A stretch of 64,000 nucleotides of DNA from Magnetococcus sp. PR-3 (GTDB taxonomy: Bacteria > Pseudomonadota > Magnetococcia > Magnetococcales > Magnetococcaceae). The DNA lies in NCBI RefSeq assembly GCF_036689865.1, contig NZ_JBAHUQ010000002.1:1-64000 (forward strand), read 5' to 3'. Positions 19,973 through 28,736 of the stretch are shown piece after piece. The notes below the pieces were generated by a model that had not been told where the DNA came from, searched no databases, and saw nothing but the letters and a program-made list of their open reading frames with translations. Each line of letters opens with the position of its first letter. Position 1 is the first letter of the stretch. The translations under genes were made by a program, and so were the position numbers.

Positions 19973-20681
19973 CCGAGTTCATAATACCCAACAGCTGTAG
20001 CAACATCATGAACAGGTTGTAGATGGTAGCAAACAGCGAAGCCGCCGCCGCAGCAGGGTGCATGATACCAGGGTTTTGCTTAATCATCTGGGTTTCATAG
20101 AGCAAGAAACCGGTCATAATCAGCGCACCTACGGCAGAGAGAGCAAAGGTTACCGCTGGAGATTCAAAGATGAAGAAGTTGAGCAGGCCGCCCACCAAAA
20201 TCACCACAAAGCCAGCCATGAGCATGCCACCCATGAAGGAGAAGTCACGCTTGGTGGTCATGGCATAGAAAGTCATGGCGGTAAAGATGGCACCGGTCAT
20301 AAAAGCAGCCTGACCCACAATGTGGGAGGCACCGGCATTAACATACATGGCGATCACAGGACCACCCATAAAGCCCCAGGTACCGGTCATCAGGAACAGC
20401 GTGGGTGCACTGGGTTTCCAAGAAACCAATATCATGGTACCCAACAGTGCGCCCAGAGAGATCAGGATGTTACCACGCATCATATAGGCAACTTCAGAGG
20501 TCATACCTACATAGCCTGCAACCACGGCCAAAAACATACCCGCAGCTAAAAAGGCGTAAACTTGCTGTAGATAGCTGACGCTGGCGCCCGTAGCCGCACC
20601 TGTACCGGCAAACGGATTCTCTTGAGGCATAGCAGCCGCACGAGCTTGTGAACGGGGTTGAAAACGCGAAAATTGACTCAC
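19965..20681 (-). CDS. Bax inhibitor-1 / YccA family membrane protein
   Basis: A 238-residue integral membrane protein of the BI-1 (TMBIM) family with seven hydrophobic segments from about residue 40 to the C-terminus and the family stretch LLYETQMIKQNP near the end. Bacterial members (YccA, YetJ) modulate the FtsH protease or conduct calcium. The GTG at 20681 is chosen because CGGAGGAT lies five bases before it; an upstream ATG at 20720 has no such site. Its neighbour, the overlapping L,D-transpeptidase gene, suggests a shared envelope-stress context, but this is inference. Confidence 0.9.
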   Translation of the reverse strand: MSQFSRFQPRSQARAAAMPQENPFAGTGAATGASVSYLQQVYAFLAAGMFLAVVAGYVGMTSEVAYMMRGNILISLGALLGTMILVSWKPSAPTLFLMTGTWGFMGGPVIAMYVNAGASHIVGQAAFMTGAIFTAMTFYAMTTKRDFSFMGGMLMAGFVVILVGGLLNFFIFESPAVTFALSAVGALIMTGFLLYETQMIKQNPGIMHPAAAAASLFATIYNLFMMLLQLLGIMNSDD

Positions 20682-21024
20682 GGAAATCCTCCGAGTTATG
20701 TGCTGTTGTTTGATCAACAAATGAAGGCATTCATACTAGTGCCTTTATCCAGGGGAATAAAGCAATTCCCACACCGAACTACATATGAAGTAAGCTATGT
20801 CCCAACTTTTTTCAAGCCTAAGCCCGGATTTAGGCACCTATAAATGACGATTTCATCGCTTTTTTTCAGGCCTGTGCCTATATATCTGTGTGGCGATCTT
20901 GAAAAGGAGTTCGGTTCAGGCTAATTTAGTCCGATGCCTATTTGACGGGATTGAAGAGGGTTTGGTTTCCCCTTAATCCAAGAAAACCACAGATTATTAA
21001 GAATTCAAGCATCGGGGTAATGGA
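20682..21024. promoter_or_regulatory. Divergent promoter region, BI-1 gene / dapA
   Basis: About 340 bases between divergent genes. It contains the short inverted pair CCTAA...TTAGG around 20818-20835 and several TGCCTAT repeats (around 20835, 20876, 20935). No clear promoter pair was fixed. dapA has only a weak ribosome binding site (GGGGTAA before 21025). Confidence 0.4.
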
Positions 21025-21903
21025 ATGTTCAAGGGTGTCTATACCGCACTGATCACACCGTTTAAGGATCGCGCCATCGACCATGACGCACTGGCGAAGC
21101 TGGTGGAGCAGCAGATCAACGGTGGTGTGCATGGTCTGGTTCCCTGTGGTACCACAGGGGAATCGGCAACCATGTCCCACGAGGAACACAAAGAGGTGAT
21201 CCGCACGGTGGTTGAGCTGGCCAAAGGGCGCGTCAAAGTGCTGGCTGGTACCGGTTCAAACTGTACCCAGGAGTCAACAGAGCTGACCCAGTATGCCGAA
21301 CAGGTGGGTGCAGATGGGGCGCTTTTAATCACCCCCTACTATAATAAGCCTACTCAAGCTGGTCTCATTGCCCACTACACAACCGTGGCCAACAGTACCA
21401 AGCTGCCCATCGTGCTTTACAATGTGCCCGGACGCACGGCGGTGGATATGACAGCGGCTACTGTGATTGAGCTGGCCAAAGTTGAGAATATTGTGGCCAT
21501 TAAAGAAGCCACCGCTGATATGGAGCGTGCCTCACAGATCCACAAAGCGTGTGGTGAACATATGACGCTGATCTCGGGTGATGATGCATCCTTCCTCTCC
21601 TTTCTCAGTGTCGGCGGGGGTGGTGTGATCTCCGTTATCACCAACCTGGCCCCCCGTAAGATGCGAGATCTATGGGATCTATGGCAAAATGGTCAGGTTA
21701 AAGAGGCCCGTGATGTTCATGAGGCATTGCTGGATATGAACGGCCTGCTGTTCTGTGAAACCAGCCCAATCCCTGTTAAAGCTGGGGCTGCGATGATGGG
21801 TCTGTGCCGTAATGAGCTGCGCCTACCCATGACACCCATGACGCCAGACAATGAAGCCAAGCTGAGAGCAGCCATGGTACAACTGAATTTGGTGGAGGGA
21901 TAA
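21025..21903 (+). CDS. dapA: 4-hydroxy-tetrahydrodipicolinate synthase
   Basis: Condenses pyruvate with aspartate semialdehyde, first committed step to diaminopimelate and lysine. The 292 residues show CGTTGESAT near 42-50, the conserved Tyr in VLYNVPGRT (about 130-140) and the Schiff-base Lys in IVAIKEATADM near 161. Length is normal. It stands first in a plus-strand run with two cytochrome genes and smpB; spacing to the next gene is five bases. Confidence 0.97.
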   Translation: MFKGVYTALITPFKDRAIDHDALAKLVEQQINGGVHGLVPCGTTGESATMSHEEHKEVIRTVVELAKGRVKVLAGTGSNCTQESTELTQYAEQVGADGALLITPYYNKPTQAGLIAHYTTVANSTKLPIVLYNVPGRTAVDMTAATVIELAKVENIVAIKEATADMERASQIHKACGEHMTLISGDDASFLSFLSVGGGGVISVITNLAPRKMRDLWDLWQNGQVKEARDVHEALLDMNGLLFCETSPIPVKAGAAMMGLCRNELRLPMTPMTPDNEAKLRAAMVQLNLVEG

Positions 21904-21908
21904 CGGCC

Positions 21909-22325
21909 ATGAGCCGCAAACCAGCGTGGGGGGCACGTTCAATTTTACTGATCGCCATGGTTACGGTGGTGTTTACCGCCAACCGGGATGCCGCTATTGC
22001 TGATGCTGAAATGGAGCCAGAGAGCCTACGCACCTGCAAAGTGTGCCATGACCTGAGCGCCGATAAACTGAGCACAGGGCGTATTGGCCCGCCCCTTTGG
22101 GATATTGGCAACCGCTCCATTGGTTCCTATACCGGGTTTAATGGCTACTCGGAAACATTGGCTTCCATGGGTAACAACGGTAAAATTTGGGACCGCCGTA
22201 CCCTGGAGCGCTACTTGGAAGATCCCAGACAGTTTGCCCCAGGTAGCCGTATGGCTTTTACCGGTATTATTGATGAAGAGAAACGCATGAAGGCGGTTGA
22301 CTATCTCTTTACCCTGCGGAATTAA
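21909..22325 (+). CDS. Small monohaem cytochrome c
   Basis: A 138-residue class I c-type cytochrome. The N-terminus is a signal peptide or anchor (hydrophobic about 11-25). The haem attachment site is CKVCH near residues 43-47, followed by RIGPPLWDIGNRSIGSYTGF and the likely axial Met in PGSRMAFTGI near 112. It resembles the short soluble cytochromes of the c2/c550 type. The redox partner is unknown. It lies directly between dapA and a dihaem gene with the same core pattern, which suggests duplication of one domain. Confidence 0.88.
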   Translation: MSRKPAWGARSILLIAMVTVVFTANRDAAIADAEMEPESLRTCKVCHDLSADKLSTGRIGPPLWDIGNRSIGSYTGFNGYSETLASMGNNGKIWDRRTLERYLEDPRQFAPGSRMAFTGIIDEEKRMKAVDYLFTLRN

Positions 22326-22331
22326 GCGGTC

Positions 22332-23177
22332 GTGAAGCTGGATAAAGATATGCTCACCGTACTGGCGGTGGTAGTGGCCTGTGTGTTGATTTTGGCCTCC
22401 TTTAGCATGCTTAAACGCCCCACCGGCCCCATGATAGAGAGTGGACCAGATTATGCCAACCGGGGTCGTGAATTGGCCCGCCAGTGCCAGCCCTGTCATG
22501 ACTTAACCCCCCAACGCACCGTCACCAAAAAAGGTCCCCCATTATGGGGTATTGTCGATGCCATGGCAGGCCGCTCTCTCTACCCATACTCCACTGGGTA
22601 TTCCGATCTGGCCAAACGTTGTTTGGTCTGGAATGAGGCCAACCTTGACCGCTTTTTGACCGATCCCAAACGGTTTATGCCGGGCACCCGTAAAGATTTT
22701 GCGCCGATTGCCGATCCTGAGCAGCGACGGTTGCTGATCTCCTTTTTAAAAAGCCTGCGCCATCCTGAGCCTAATGAGCCACAATTAACAGCGCCAGATA
22801 ACTATAAACAGGTGGCAACAACCCTAAATCGTATGCGTGGGGATAATGCCAAAACTTGGCGACAAGCGGGGGCTAAAGAGGCTGAAAAGTGCAAAGCTTG
22901 CCATGATCTTAGCCATAAAAAGAGAGTTTTGGTCGGCCCACCACTACGCGGTGTGGTTGGACGTGATGTCGGTCAGGTTAAAGGCTTTTGTTACTCCCCC
23001 GGCTTCCGCCGCTGGATGGAGCAAACAGAAAACCCCAAGATTTGGGATGAAGCCAACCTATACCGCTACCTGCATGCCCCTCAGTCACAGATTCCCGGAA
23101 CACGCATGCTCTTTCGCGGTGTCAGGGATGATTACAAACGGGCCGCCTTGATTGGCCACTTGAAACGTTTGCCCTAA
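22332..23177 (+). CDS. Membrane-anchored dihaem cytochrome c
   Basis: A 281-residue protein with an N-terminal membrane anchor (residues about 7-24) and two cytochrome c domains. The haem sites are CQPCH (about 54-58) and CKACH (about 190-194), each followed by GPPL(W/R)G. The second domain has the expected axial Met in PGTRMLFRG; at the same place the first domain reads PGTRKDFAP, so its usual Met is replaced. One extra Cys per domain occurs (KRCLVW, GFCYSP). The GTG at 22332 is the recorded start; an ATG at 22350 is also possible. It lies six bases after the first cytochrome gene. Confidence 0.85.
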   Translation: MKLDKDMLTVLAVVVACVLILASFSMLKRPTGPMIESGPDYANRGRELARQCQPCHDLTPQRTVTKKGPPLWGIVDAMAGRSLYPYSTGYSDLAKRCLVWNEANLDRFLTDPKRFMPGTRKDFAPIADPEQRRLLISFLKSLRHPEPNEPQLTAPDNYKQVATTLNRMRGDNAKTWRQAGAKEAEKCKACHDLSHKKRVLVGPPLRGVVGRDVGQVKGFCYSPGFRRWMEQTENPKIWDEANLYRYLHAPQSQIPGTRMLFRGVRDDYKRAALIGHLKRLP

Positions 23178-23193
23178 AATTGTAGGAAAACCG

Positions 23194-23646
23194 ATGTCCT
23201 TCCGAATGATTGCGGAAAACCGCAAAGCCCGTTTTAACTATGAGATTATCGATAAGATTGAAGCAGGCGTTGTGCTTCAAGGGACCGAAGTCAAATCCAT
23301 ACGGGCCGGTAAAATGACCCTGGCTGACTCCTACGCCGTCGTCCATGGTGAAGAGATCTTTTGGTTAAATGGTCAAATTGCCCATTACGACCATGGCAAT
23401 ATTCATAACCATGAACCCTTCCGCTCACGGAAACTGCTGCTTAAAGCCAAAGAGATTGCACGCCTGATCGGCTTTATTCAGGAAAAAGGCCTCTCCATCA
23501 TTCCACTACGTGCCTACTGGAAGGGCAGCAAAGTCAAACTGGAGCTGGGTATTGCCAAGGGTAAGAAGCTCTATGACAAACGGGCGACCAATAAAGAGCG
23601 TGACTGGCAGCGTGAAAAGCAGCGACTACTTAAAAATAATGGCTAA
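23194..23646 (+). CDS. smpB: SsrA-binding protein SmpB
   Basis: Binds tmRNA and delivers it to stalled ribosomes for trans-translation. The 150 residues match the family: AENRKARFNYEIIDKIEAG at the N-terminus, GTEVKSIRAGKMTLADSYA, and the basic tail KKLYDKRATNKERDWQREK that enters the mRNA channel. The gene is 16 bases after the cytochrome gene and is followed by a strong terminator. No tmRNA gene was seen in this window. Confidence 0.98.
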   Translation: MSFRMIAENRKARFNYEIIDKIEAGVVLQGTEVKSIRAGKMTLADSYAVVHGEEIFWLNGQIAHYDHGNIHNHEPFRSRKLLLKAKEIARLIGFIQEKGLSIIPLRAYWKGSKVKLELGIAKGKKLYDKRATNKERDWQREKQRLLKNNG

Positions 23647-23696
23647 GGGGTGTAGTTTTTTTAACCCATACACAGCTTAATCCATACGTCTCTTTT

Positions 23697-23726
23697 AAAA
23701 AGGTACCTGTTCTAGGTACCTTTTTT
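23697..23726. terminator. Bidirectional terminator between smpB and a small exported protein
   Basis: Perfect 8-bp stem AGGTACCT (23701-23708) / AGGTACCT (23714-23721) with a five-base loop. A-run left and T-run right extend the pairing and provide U-tracts on both strands, serving smpB and the convergent small gene. Confidence 0.9.
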
Positions 23727-23728
23727 AT

Positions 23729-23971
23729 TTATGGTGCCGCCAGCTTCTTTTGGGATAGAAACTCAGCATAGAGCCCACGCACCGTTGAGACTTGATGATG
23801 ACGAACAGATTGTAGGGCTTGAGGCATGGTCAGATCATAGTGAGGATCGATTTTCGCAGGTCGGGGCATATCCATCACAGGTTTGGCAGAATTATGACTG
23901 GATGCAGGTTTAATCGCAGCTAAGGTAAACACAATTGCTGCACTCATACAGAACAGAATGGCATATTTCAT
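23729..23971 (-). CDS. Small exported or membrane-anchored protein, unknown function
   Basis: An 80-residue protein with an N-terminal hydrophobic segment (MKYAILFCMSAAIVFTLAA) that could be a signal peptide or an anchor, then a short polar part with MDMPRPAKIDPHYDLTMP and a helical C-terminus. AGG six bases before the ATG and the terminator directly after the stop support a real gene. No family recognised. Confidence 0.55.
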   Translation of the reverse strand: MKYAILFCMSAAIVFTLAAIKPASSHNSAKPVMDMPRPAKIDPHYDLTMPQALQSVRHHQVSTVRGLYAEFLSQKKLAAP

Positions 23972-24289
23972 TGTTAACCTATTGAATTTTTAAAAGTGTC
24001 AGGCAAAATAACGCTGTGTAACAAAAGTATGCGCATCACTGTATAAGATTATGGTCATAATTTCAAATGATAAATATGGCATCAGCCATATAGATCATGC
24101 TGCACCCATCACCCTTGCGATCCAAAAGAGGATCATCACCCTCTAAAAAATGGCGCGGGGGTACCGTGGAGCTATTGGATTAAAAAAATGCATACACGAT
24201 CCACATTCAAACCCCAAAGCTTTCATGGCCTCTCTCTTTTATTCTAAACGGGGCCCGTTTAAGGCATGTCAGCCCTGCATAAACCCACA
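23972..24289. other. Intergenic stretch, nothing recognised
   Basis: It should hold the promoter of the 80-residue gene on the minus strand. The only open frames are short, without ribosome binding sites. Confidence 0.4.
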
Positions 24290-24324
24290 AAAAAGGGCAG
24301 GTCCATACGGACCTGCCCTTTTTT
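24290..24324 (-). terminator. Terminator of transketolase gene
   Basis: Perfect 10-bp stem GGGCAGGTCC (24295-24304) / GGACCTGCCC (24309-24318), loop ATAC, flanked by A- and T-runs; it lies 25 bases after the tkt stop. Confidence 0.92.
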
Positions 24325-24348
24325 AATACCTTGTGATCGGCGGGGAAC

Positions 24349-26313
24349 TTAACCGAGTAACTCTTCAGCTTGGGCCACCACATTGGCCGTGGTAAATCCA
24401 AAGGCTTCCATCAACTCACCGCCGGGGCCAGAAGCACCAAAGCCTTCCATTGCGATGACATCCCCTTCCAGACCCACATACTTATGCCAACCCATGGGAG
24501 AGCCAGCCTCCACCGCCAAACGGGTGGCCACTTCAGCCGGCAGTACCGACTCTTTATAGGCCGCATCTTGGGCATCATAACGCTCAAGGCAAGGCATAGA
24601 GACCACACGAACCTTGTGACCTTTGGCGCTGAGCTGTGCGGCAGCCTCTGTTGTTAATGAGACTTCACTACCACTACCCATCAGAATGATATCTGGGGTG
24701 CCTTCACAATCCACTTTGACATATCCACCACGGGCAACCCCTTCCATAACCCCATCTGTACCTAGATTGGGCAGACCCTGACGGGTCAGCACCATGCAAC
24801 TTGGGGCTTTGTTGGCCAATGTCCAGTGCCAAGCCGCACGGGTCTCTTCCCCATCACAAGGGCGGAAGACATACAGACCGGGCATGGCACGCAAGCTTGC
24901 CACATGCTCAACAGGCTGGTGGGTAGGACCATCTTCACCCACGCCAATGCTGTCATGGGTCAAGACATAGGTGACCGGTACATTCATTAAGGCAGAGAGA
25001 CGAATGGCACCACGCAGGTAGTCGGAGAAGACCAGGAAGGTACCACCATAGGGCTGGAAGCCACCATGCAGGGCCAGACCATTCAGAACAGCAGCCATGG
25101 CATGTTCACGCACCCCAAAGTGTAGCGTACGATCCGCATGTTCTTTTAAAGTGGTGTTGTTAGATGGACCCAAATCTGCCGAGCCCCCCAACAGGCCAGG
25201 CATATCTTCCGCCAAAGCATTGAGGCACTGACCGGATGATGCACGGGTTGCCGCTTTATCTCCAAACTCAATGGCATTCAGGCTTGTATCCCAACCCTCA
25301 GGCAGTTCGCCATTCAGGCGGGCCAGCATCGTCGCCGTCTCTTCGGGGAAGCGCCCTGCATAAATCTCACGGGTTGCCTGCCACTCCGCTTCTGCATCAG
25401 CCCCACGCTTGATCATTTGCTCAAACATGGTGGCGGTTTCAGCAGGGATATGGAAGCGTGCTTCAGGCCATGCATAGGCTTGACGGGTGGCCGCCATATC
25501 ATCCCCTTTAACCGGGGAGCCATGGGTAGAGGCGGTGCCCTCTTTGGGGCTACCACGACCAATGACGGTCTTCACACGGATCAGTGAGGGACGTTCCTCT
25601 TCCTGCTGGGCTTGTAGAATGGCCGCCTCAATGGCATCCAGATCTTCACCATCCTCAACGCTCAGCACTTGCCACTCTGCAGCTTCAAAGCGCTTGGTCA
25701 CATCTTCAGTAAAGGCGATCTCGGTGCTGCCTTCAATTGAGATGCCGTTATCATCATACAGATAGATCAGCTTACCCAGGCATTGGTTGCCCGCCAGAGC
25801 GGCTGCTTCATACGAGATCCCCTCCATCAGGTCACCATCACCCACAATACCGTAGGTGAAGTGATCTACCATGGGGTGGAACTCAGCACGGTTGATCTCT
25901 TGTGCCAAACGGCGCTCAGCCAGGGCCATACCTACACCCATGGCAAACCCCTGGCCCAAAGGACCCGTGGTGCACTCAACCCCATCGGTGTGGCCATATT
26001 CAGGATGGCCAGGGGTTTTGCTGCCGTATTGACGGAATTTTTTAACATCCTCAAGGCTAAGATCATAGCCACTGGTATGCAGCAGTGCGTAGAGCAGTGC
26101 CGAACCATGGCCCGCAGAGAGAATAAAGCGATCTCTATCGGCCCAGTTGGGATTTTTAGGGTTATGACGCATGATGCGGGACCACAGCACATAAGCCATA
26201 GGTGCCGCCCCCAAGGGCAGACCAGGATGGCCAGAGTTGGCTGCTTCGATGGCGTCCACCGCCAGCATACGGATGGTATTAATACAGAGACGATCCAGAT
26301 CAGACGAGCTCAT
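24349..26313 (-). CDS. tkt: Transketolase
   Basis: Thiamine-diphosphate enzyme that moves two-carbon units between sugar phosphates (pentose phosphate pathway, Calvin cycle). The 654 residues are normal. It shows the N-terminal pattern [21 protein letters not shown], the TPP-binding region [14 protein letters not shown], the conserved LGVREHAM-like [14 protein letters not shown], and [16 protein letters not shown]. The ATG at 26313 is chosen from the family N-terminus; a frame extension to 26364 adds unconserved residues. It is preceded by 446 bases without a gene, so it likely has its own promoter. Confidence 0.97.
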   Translation of the reverse strand: MSSSDLDRLCINTIRMLAVDAIEAANSGHPGLPLGAAPMAYVLWSRIMRHNPKNPNWADRDRFILSAGHGSALLYALLHTSGYDLSLEDVKKFRQYGSKTPGHPEYGHTDGVECTTGPLGQGFAMGVGMALAERRLAQEINRAEFHPMVDHFTYGIVGDGDLMEGISYEAAALAGNQCLGKLIYLYDDNGISIEGSTEIAFTEDVTKRFEAAEWQVLSVEDGEDLDAIEAAILQAQQEEERPSLIRVKTVIGRGSPKEGTASTHGSPVKGDDMAATRQAYAWPEARFHIPAETATMFEQMIKRGADAEAEWQATREIYAGRFPEETATMLARLNGELPEGWDTSLNAIEFGDKAATRASSGQCLNALAEDMPGLLGGSADLGPSNNTTLKEHADRTLHFGVREHAMAAVLNGLALHGGFQPYGGTFLVFSDYLRGAIRLSALMNVPVTYVLTHDSIGVGEDGPTHQPVEHVASLRAMPGLYVFRPCDGEETRAAWHWTLANKAPSCMVLTRQGLPNLGTDGVMEGVARGGYVKVDCEGTPDIILMGSGSEVSLTTEAAAQLSAKGHKVRVVSMPCLERYDAQDAAYKESVLPAEVATRLAVEAGSPMGWHKYVGLEGDVIAMEGFGASGPGGELMEAFGFTTANVVAQAEELLG

Positions 26314-26759
26314 GGTGCGTAGTTCCGTCGTTTGGTATTGGGGAATGGCAAGGTGCCATGGCAAGTTTGGATTGAGCCCACGGGCAATTTTTCGCTTGGG
26401 GACAAGCGTTGAGACTCATGCAGCGTGCGAGGTAATCTCGGTGATGCAGCATGCGGTTTAAAGTCCCTTATGGGCTGGTTTCCGGGAGGCCTTATTAAGC
26501 AATAAAAACGTGAAAATTACAAGCGTTACATTCTGATCAACAGAGGATCTTGAAACCCATGGGATTTCAAGAGATTGTCGGAAGATGTGATTCGCGGATC
26601 CATATGCCCCATAACCGGATGGCGAATAGGCTATCCCGGCTAAATACCCCAACCCAAACCTGGCGGTGTGAATAGAAGAGATCACCCTCATCGATCTCTG
26701 GCGATCTTTGCCCCTGCAGACTTTTTTTGCCTTAATGCGCGGAAAAAAGCATCTGACAA
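26314..26759 (-). promoter_or_regulatory. Gene-free stretch upstream of transketolase
   Basis: 446 bases between the reductase stop and the tkt start. A 107-residue minus frame (26458-26781) overlaps the reductase end and has no family resemblance or ribosome site, so it is not called. Two near-identical elements ATGCAGCGTGC and ATGCAGCATGC (around 26417-26455) are the only repeated pattern noted. The tkt promoter should be here. Confidence 0.4.
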
Positions 26760-28187
26760 CTAGCCCAATTTCAGCAGCCAACGCACAATACGCCGGGTTT
26801 TTTCACCATACAGCGTCGGGGTGAAATATTGACCGGCCACCCCCTTATGAATTTCCGAACGGGTGGGATAGGGAATGATAGGTGCCGTCATCGCACCAAT
26901 TTTCCACCCTTTTTGTATGGCAAAGATCCAGGGTGCCAACAGCTCCCCGGCCCCCCGGCCTACAATACCTGCACCTAAGATTAACCCTTTTTTACCCAAC
27001 ACCACCTTGATCATACCGGCACGCTCTCCCTCCGCACGGGCACGATCATTCTCCTGCATCGGTTTGTTCAAAGTTTGCGTCCACACCCCCCGTGCCTTGG
27101 CTTTGGCCTCACTCAACCCCACCCAAGCCAGTTCAGGATCGGTATAGGTCACCCAGGGTACCGCCGCATAATTGACCTTGGCGGGCAGACGGAACAGGAT
27201 ATTACGGATTACGATACCCGCATGGTACCCCGCCATATGGGTAAACTGATACGGGCCGACCACATCCCCAATGGCAAAGATATGTTTTTGGGAGCTGCGT
27301 AAACGGTGATCTACGGGAATACCCTGGAGACTAAAATCCACCCCAGCCGCCGCCAAATTCAACCCATTAACATTTGGGGTACGGCCCGCAGCAACCAAGA
27401 GATGAGAGGCCTCAATGGTCAGGTTTTCCCCCGTCTCCTTTTTCGTCGCGGTCAGGGTTAACCCCTCCCCCACTCGTACCACTTTATGAAAATCCAAGCC
27501 GATATGTAGAGTTATGCCTTCAGTTTCTAGACACTGCTGCACAACGGCTGCCAGCTCTGGATCATCTTTGGGTAGTAACTTGGAACGCACTAAAACCGTG
27601 ACGTGTGAACCCAGGCGGGCATAGGCCTGGGCCATCTCTAGACCAATGGGCCCCCCGCCAATAACCAGCAAGTGGGGTAAAGGTTGGTCGTTATCAAAAA
27701 TCGACTCATTGGTGAAGTAAGGCACATCCTCTATGCCTTCAATAGGTGGAATCGCTGGAGAGCTACCGGTGGCAATCACAAAACGTTTGGCGGACATATG
27801 CTGTCCACCGGCTTCAACGGTGTGGGCATCCACAAAGCGGGCGGCATCCCGAATAACCGTGCAACCTAAACCTTCAAATCGTTCTTGGGAGTCATGGGGT
27901 TCAATGGCGCCAATAACACCATGAATATGGGCATGTACCTTGTGCATATCCACCTCAGGTGGCGTGGTACAGATCCCAAATTGATCGGCGGTACGTATGG
28001 CCTGGGCCGCATGGGCTGCAGCCAGCAGGGATTTGGAAGGAACACACCCGGTGTTCAGGCAATCCCCCCCCATCTTGCCTTTTTCGATCAGGAGAACATT
28101 GGCACCCATCTGAGCAGCCCCAGCCGCAACCGACAACCCCCCAGACCCTGCACCAATCACACAGATATCATACGGATAACGTGCCAT
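26760..28187 (-). CDS. MerA-like FAD pyridine-nucleotide disulfide oxidoreductase
   Basis: A 475-residue flavoprotein of the lipoamide dehydrogenase/mercuric reductase family. It has the FAD site VIGAGSGGLSVAAGAA, the redox pair in GGDCLNTGCVPSK (about 40-52), an NAD(P) site VIGGGPIGLEMAQAYARLG and a second FAD motif IFAIGDVVG. The C-terminal dyad position reads PYPTRSE: Tyr replaces the His of lipoamide dehydrogenases, as in MerA. Yet the vicinal C-terminal Cys pair and the N-terminal metal-binding domain of true mercuric reductases are absent. The ATG at 28187 has GGAG seven bases upstream. The substrate is unknown. It lies downstream of the ArsS cluster and may belong to it. Confidence 0.88.
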   Translation of the reverse strand: MARYPYDICVIGAGSGGLSVAAGAAQMGANVLLIEKGKMGGDCLNTGCVPSKSLLAAAHAAQAIRTADQFGICTTPPEVDMHKVHAHIHGVIGAIEPHDSQERFEGLGCTVIRDAARFVDAHTVEAGGQHMSAKRFVIATGSSPAIPPIEGIEDVPYFTNESIFDNDQPLPHLLVIGGGPIGLEMAQAYARLGSHVTVLVRSKLLPKDDPELAAVVQQCLETEGITLHIGLDFHKVVRVGEGLTLTATKKETGENLTIEASHLLVAAGRTPNVNGLNLAAAGVDFSLQGIPVDHRLRSSQKHIFAIGDVVGPYQFTHMAGYHAGIVIRNILFRLPAKVNYAAVPWVTYTDPELAWVGLSEAKAKARGVWTQTLNKPMQENDRARAEGERAGMIKVVLGKKGLILGAGIVGRGAGELLAPWIFAIQKGWKIGAMTAPIIPYPTRSEIHKGVAGQYFTPTLYGEKTRRIVRWLLKLG

Positions 28188-28289
28188 GAATAGTCTCCTG
28201 ACCTTACTTGAGCCTGAGGATGATCCGACACCTCCATGAAAGGTTAGAACCATCCAAAAAGAGCCAGACTTTATCAGCCCAGTTCTATA

Positions 28290-28571
28290 TTAATGTGTCT
28301 CACCACCACCACTGGCATCATCCCCGCTGCCGCTATCCTCACTATGGTCTGCATCGCTGCCGCTGCTCTCTTCTTGCGCTGATTCATCCTCAAAATCATC
28401 CTCGACAGCATCCTCAAGATCATGCTCAAACCGATCATCATCCTGATCACGACGATCAGCTGAACCACCTGTTTGCTTGGTCTGTTCTGAAGATGCCATT
28501 CTTTTTTTCATCACCAGACCAAGGACCAGCAAACCCACCATACCGGTGATGATAAAGCCAAAAAACCACAT
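28290..28571 (-). CDS. Small membrane protein with long acidic tail
   Basis: A 93-residue protein with one N-terminal membrane helix (residues 3-21, then KKR, so the tail is probably cytoplasmic). A highly acidic, low-complexity tail of Asp, Glu and Ser follows (DQDDDRFEHDLEDAVEDD and more), ending in a Gly/Ser-rich stretch. GAGAG lies upstream of the ATG. No family is recognised. It lies 27 bases after the 45-residue membrane peptide gene and belongs to the same minus-strand run as arsS. Confidence 0.65.
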   Translation of the reverse strand: MWFFGFIITGMVGLLVLGLVMKKRMASSEQTKQTGGSADRRDQDDDRFEHDLEDAVEDDFEDESAQEESSGSDADHSEDSGSGDDASGGGETH

Positions 28572-28598
28572 AGCCGCGACTCTCAGATATTCAAAGAA

Positions 28599-28736
28599 TT
28601 ATTGATTCGATTGCCGATGTTTGACCATGGCTCGATATTTACGGAACTGCATCCACACCAGCCCCACCACAAAAACCAACAGGGCAATACCACTGAGTAC
28701 GGCAAAGGCTACTTTGATAAAACCCATCGCATCCAT
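28599..28736 (-). CDS. 45-residue membrane peptide coupled to arsS
   Basis: A short open frame that begins MDAMGFIKVAFAVLSGIALL and ends KHRQSNQ. It has one strong membrane helix (about residues 5-27) followed by a basic tail (FRKYRAMVKHR). Its ATG overlaps the arsS stop as TAATG, which points to coupled translation. The positive-inside rule places the tail in the cytoplasm. It resembles tiny subunits or regulators that sit beside larger membrane partners, but no family can be named. Confidence 0.6.
   Translation of the reverse strand: MDAMGFIKVAFAVLSGIALLVFVVGLVWMQFRKYRAMVKHRQSNQ

Noticed and set aside
26458-26781. 107-residue minus frame between tkt and the MerA-like gene
   Set aside because: Overlaps the reductase end, no ribosome site, and the sequence looks like translated non-coding DNA.
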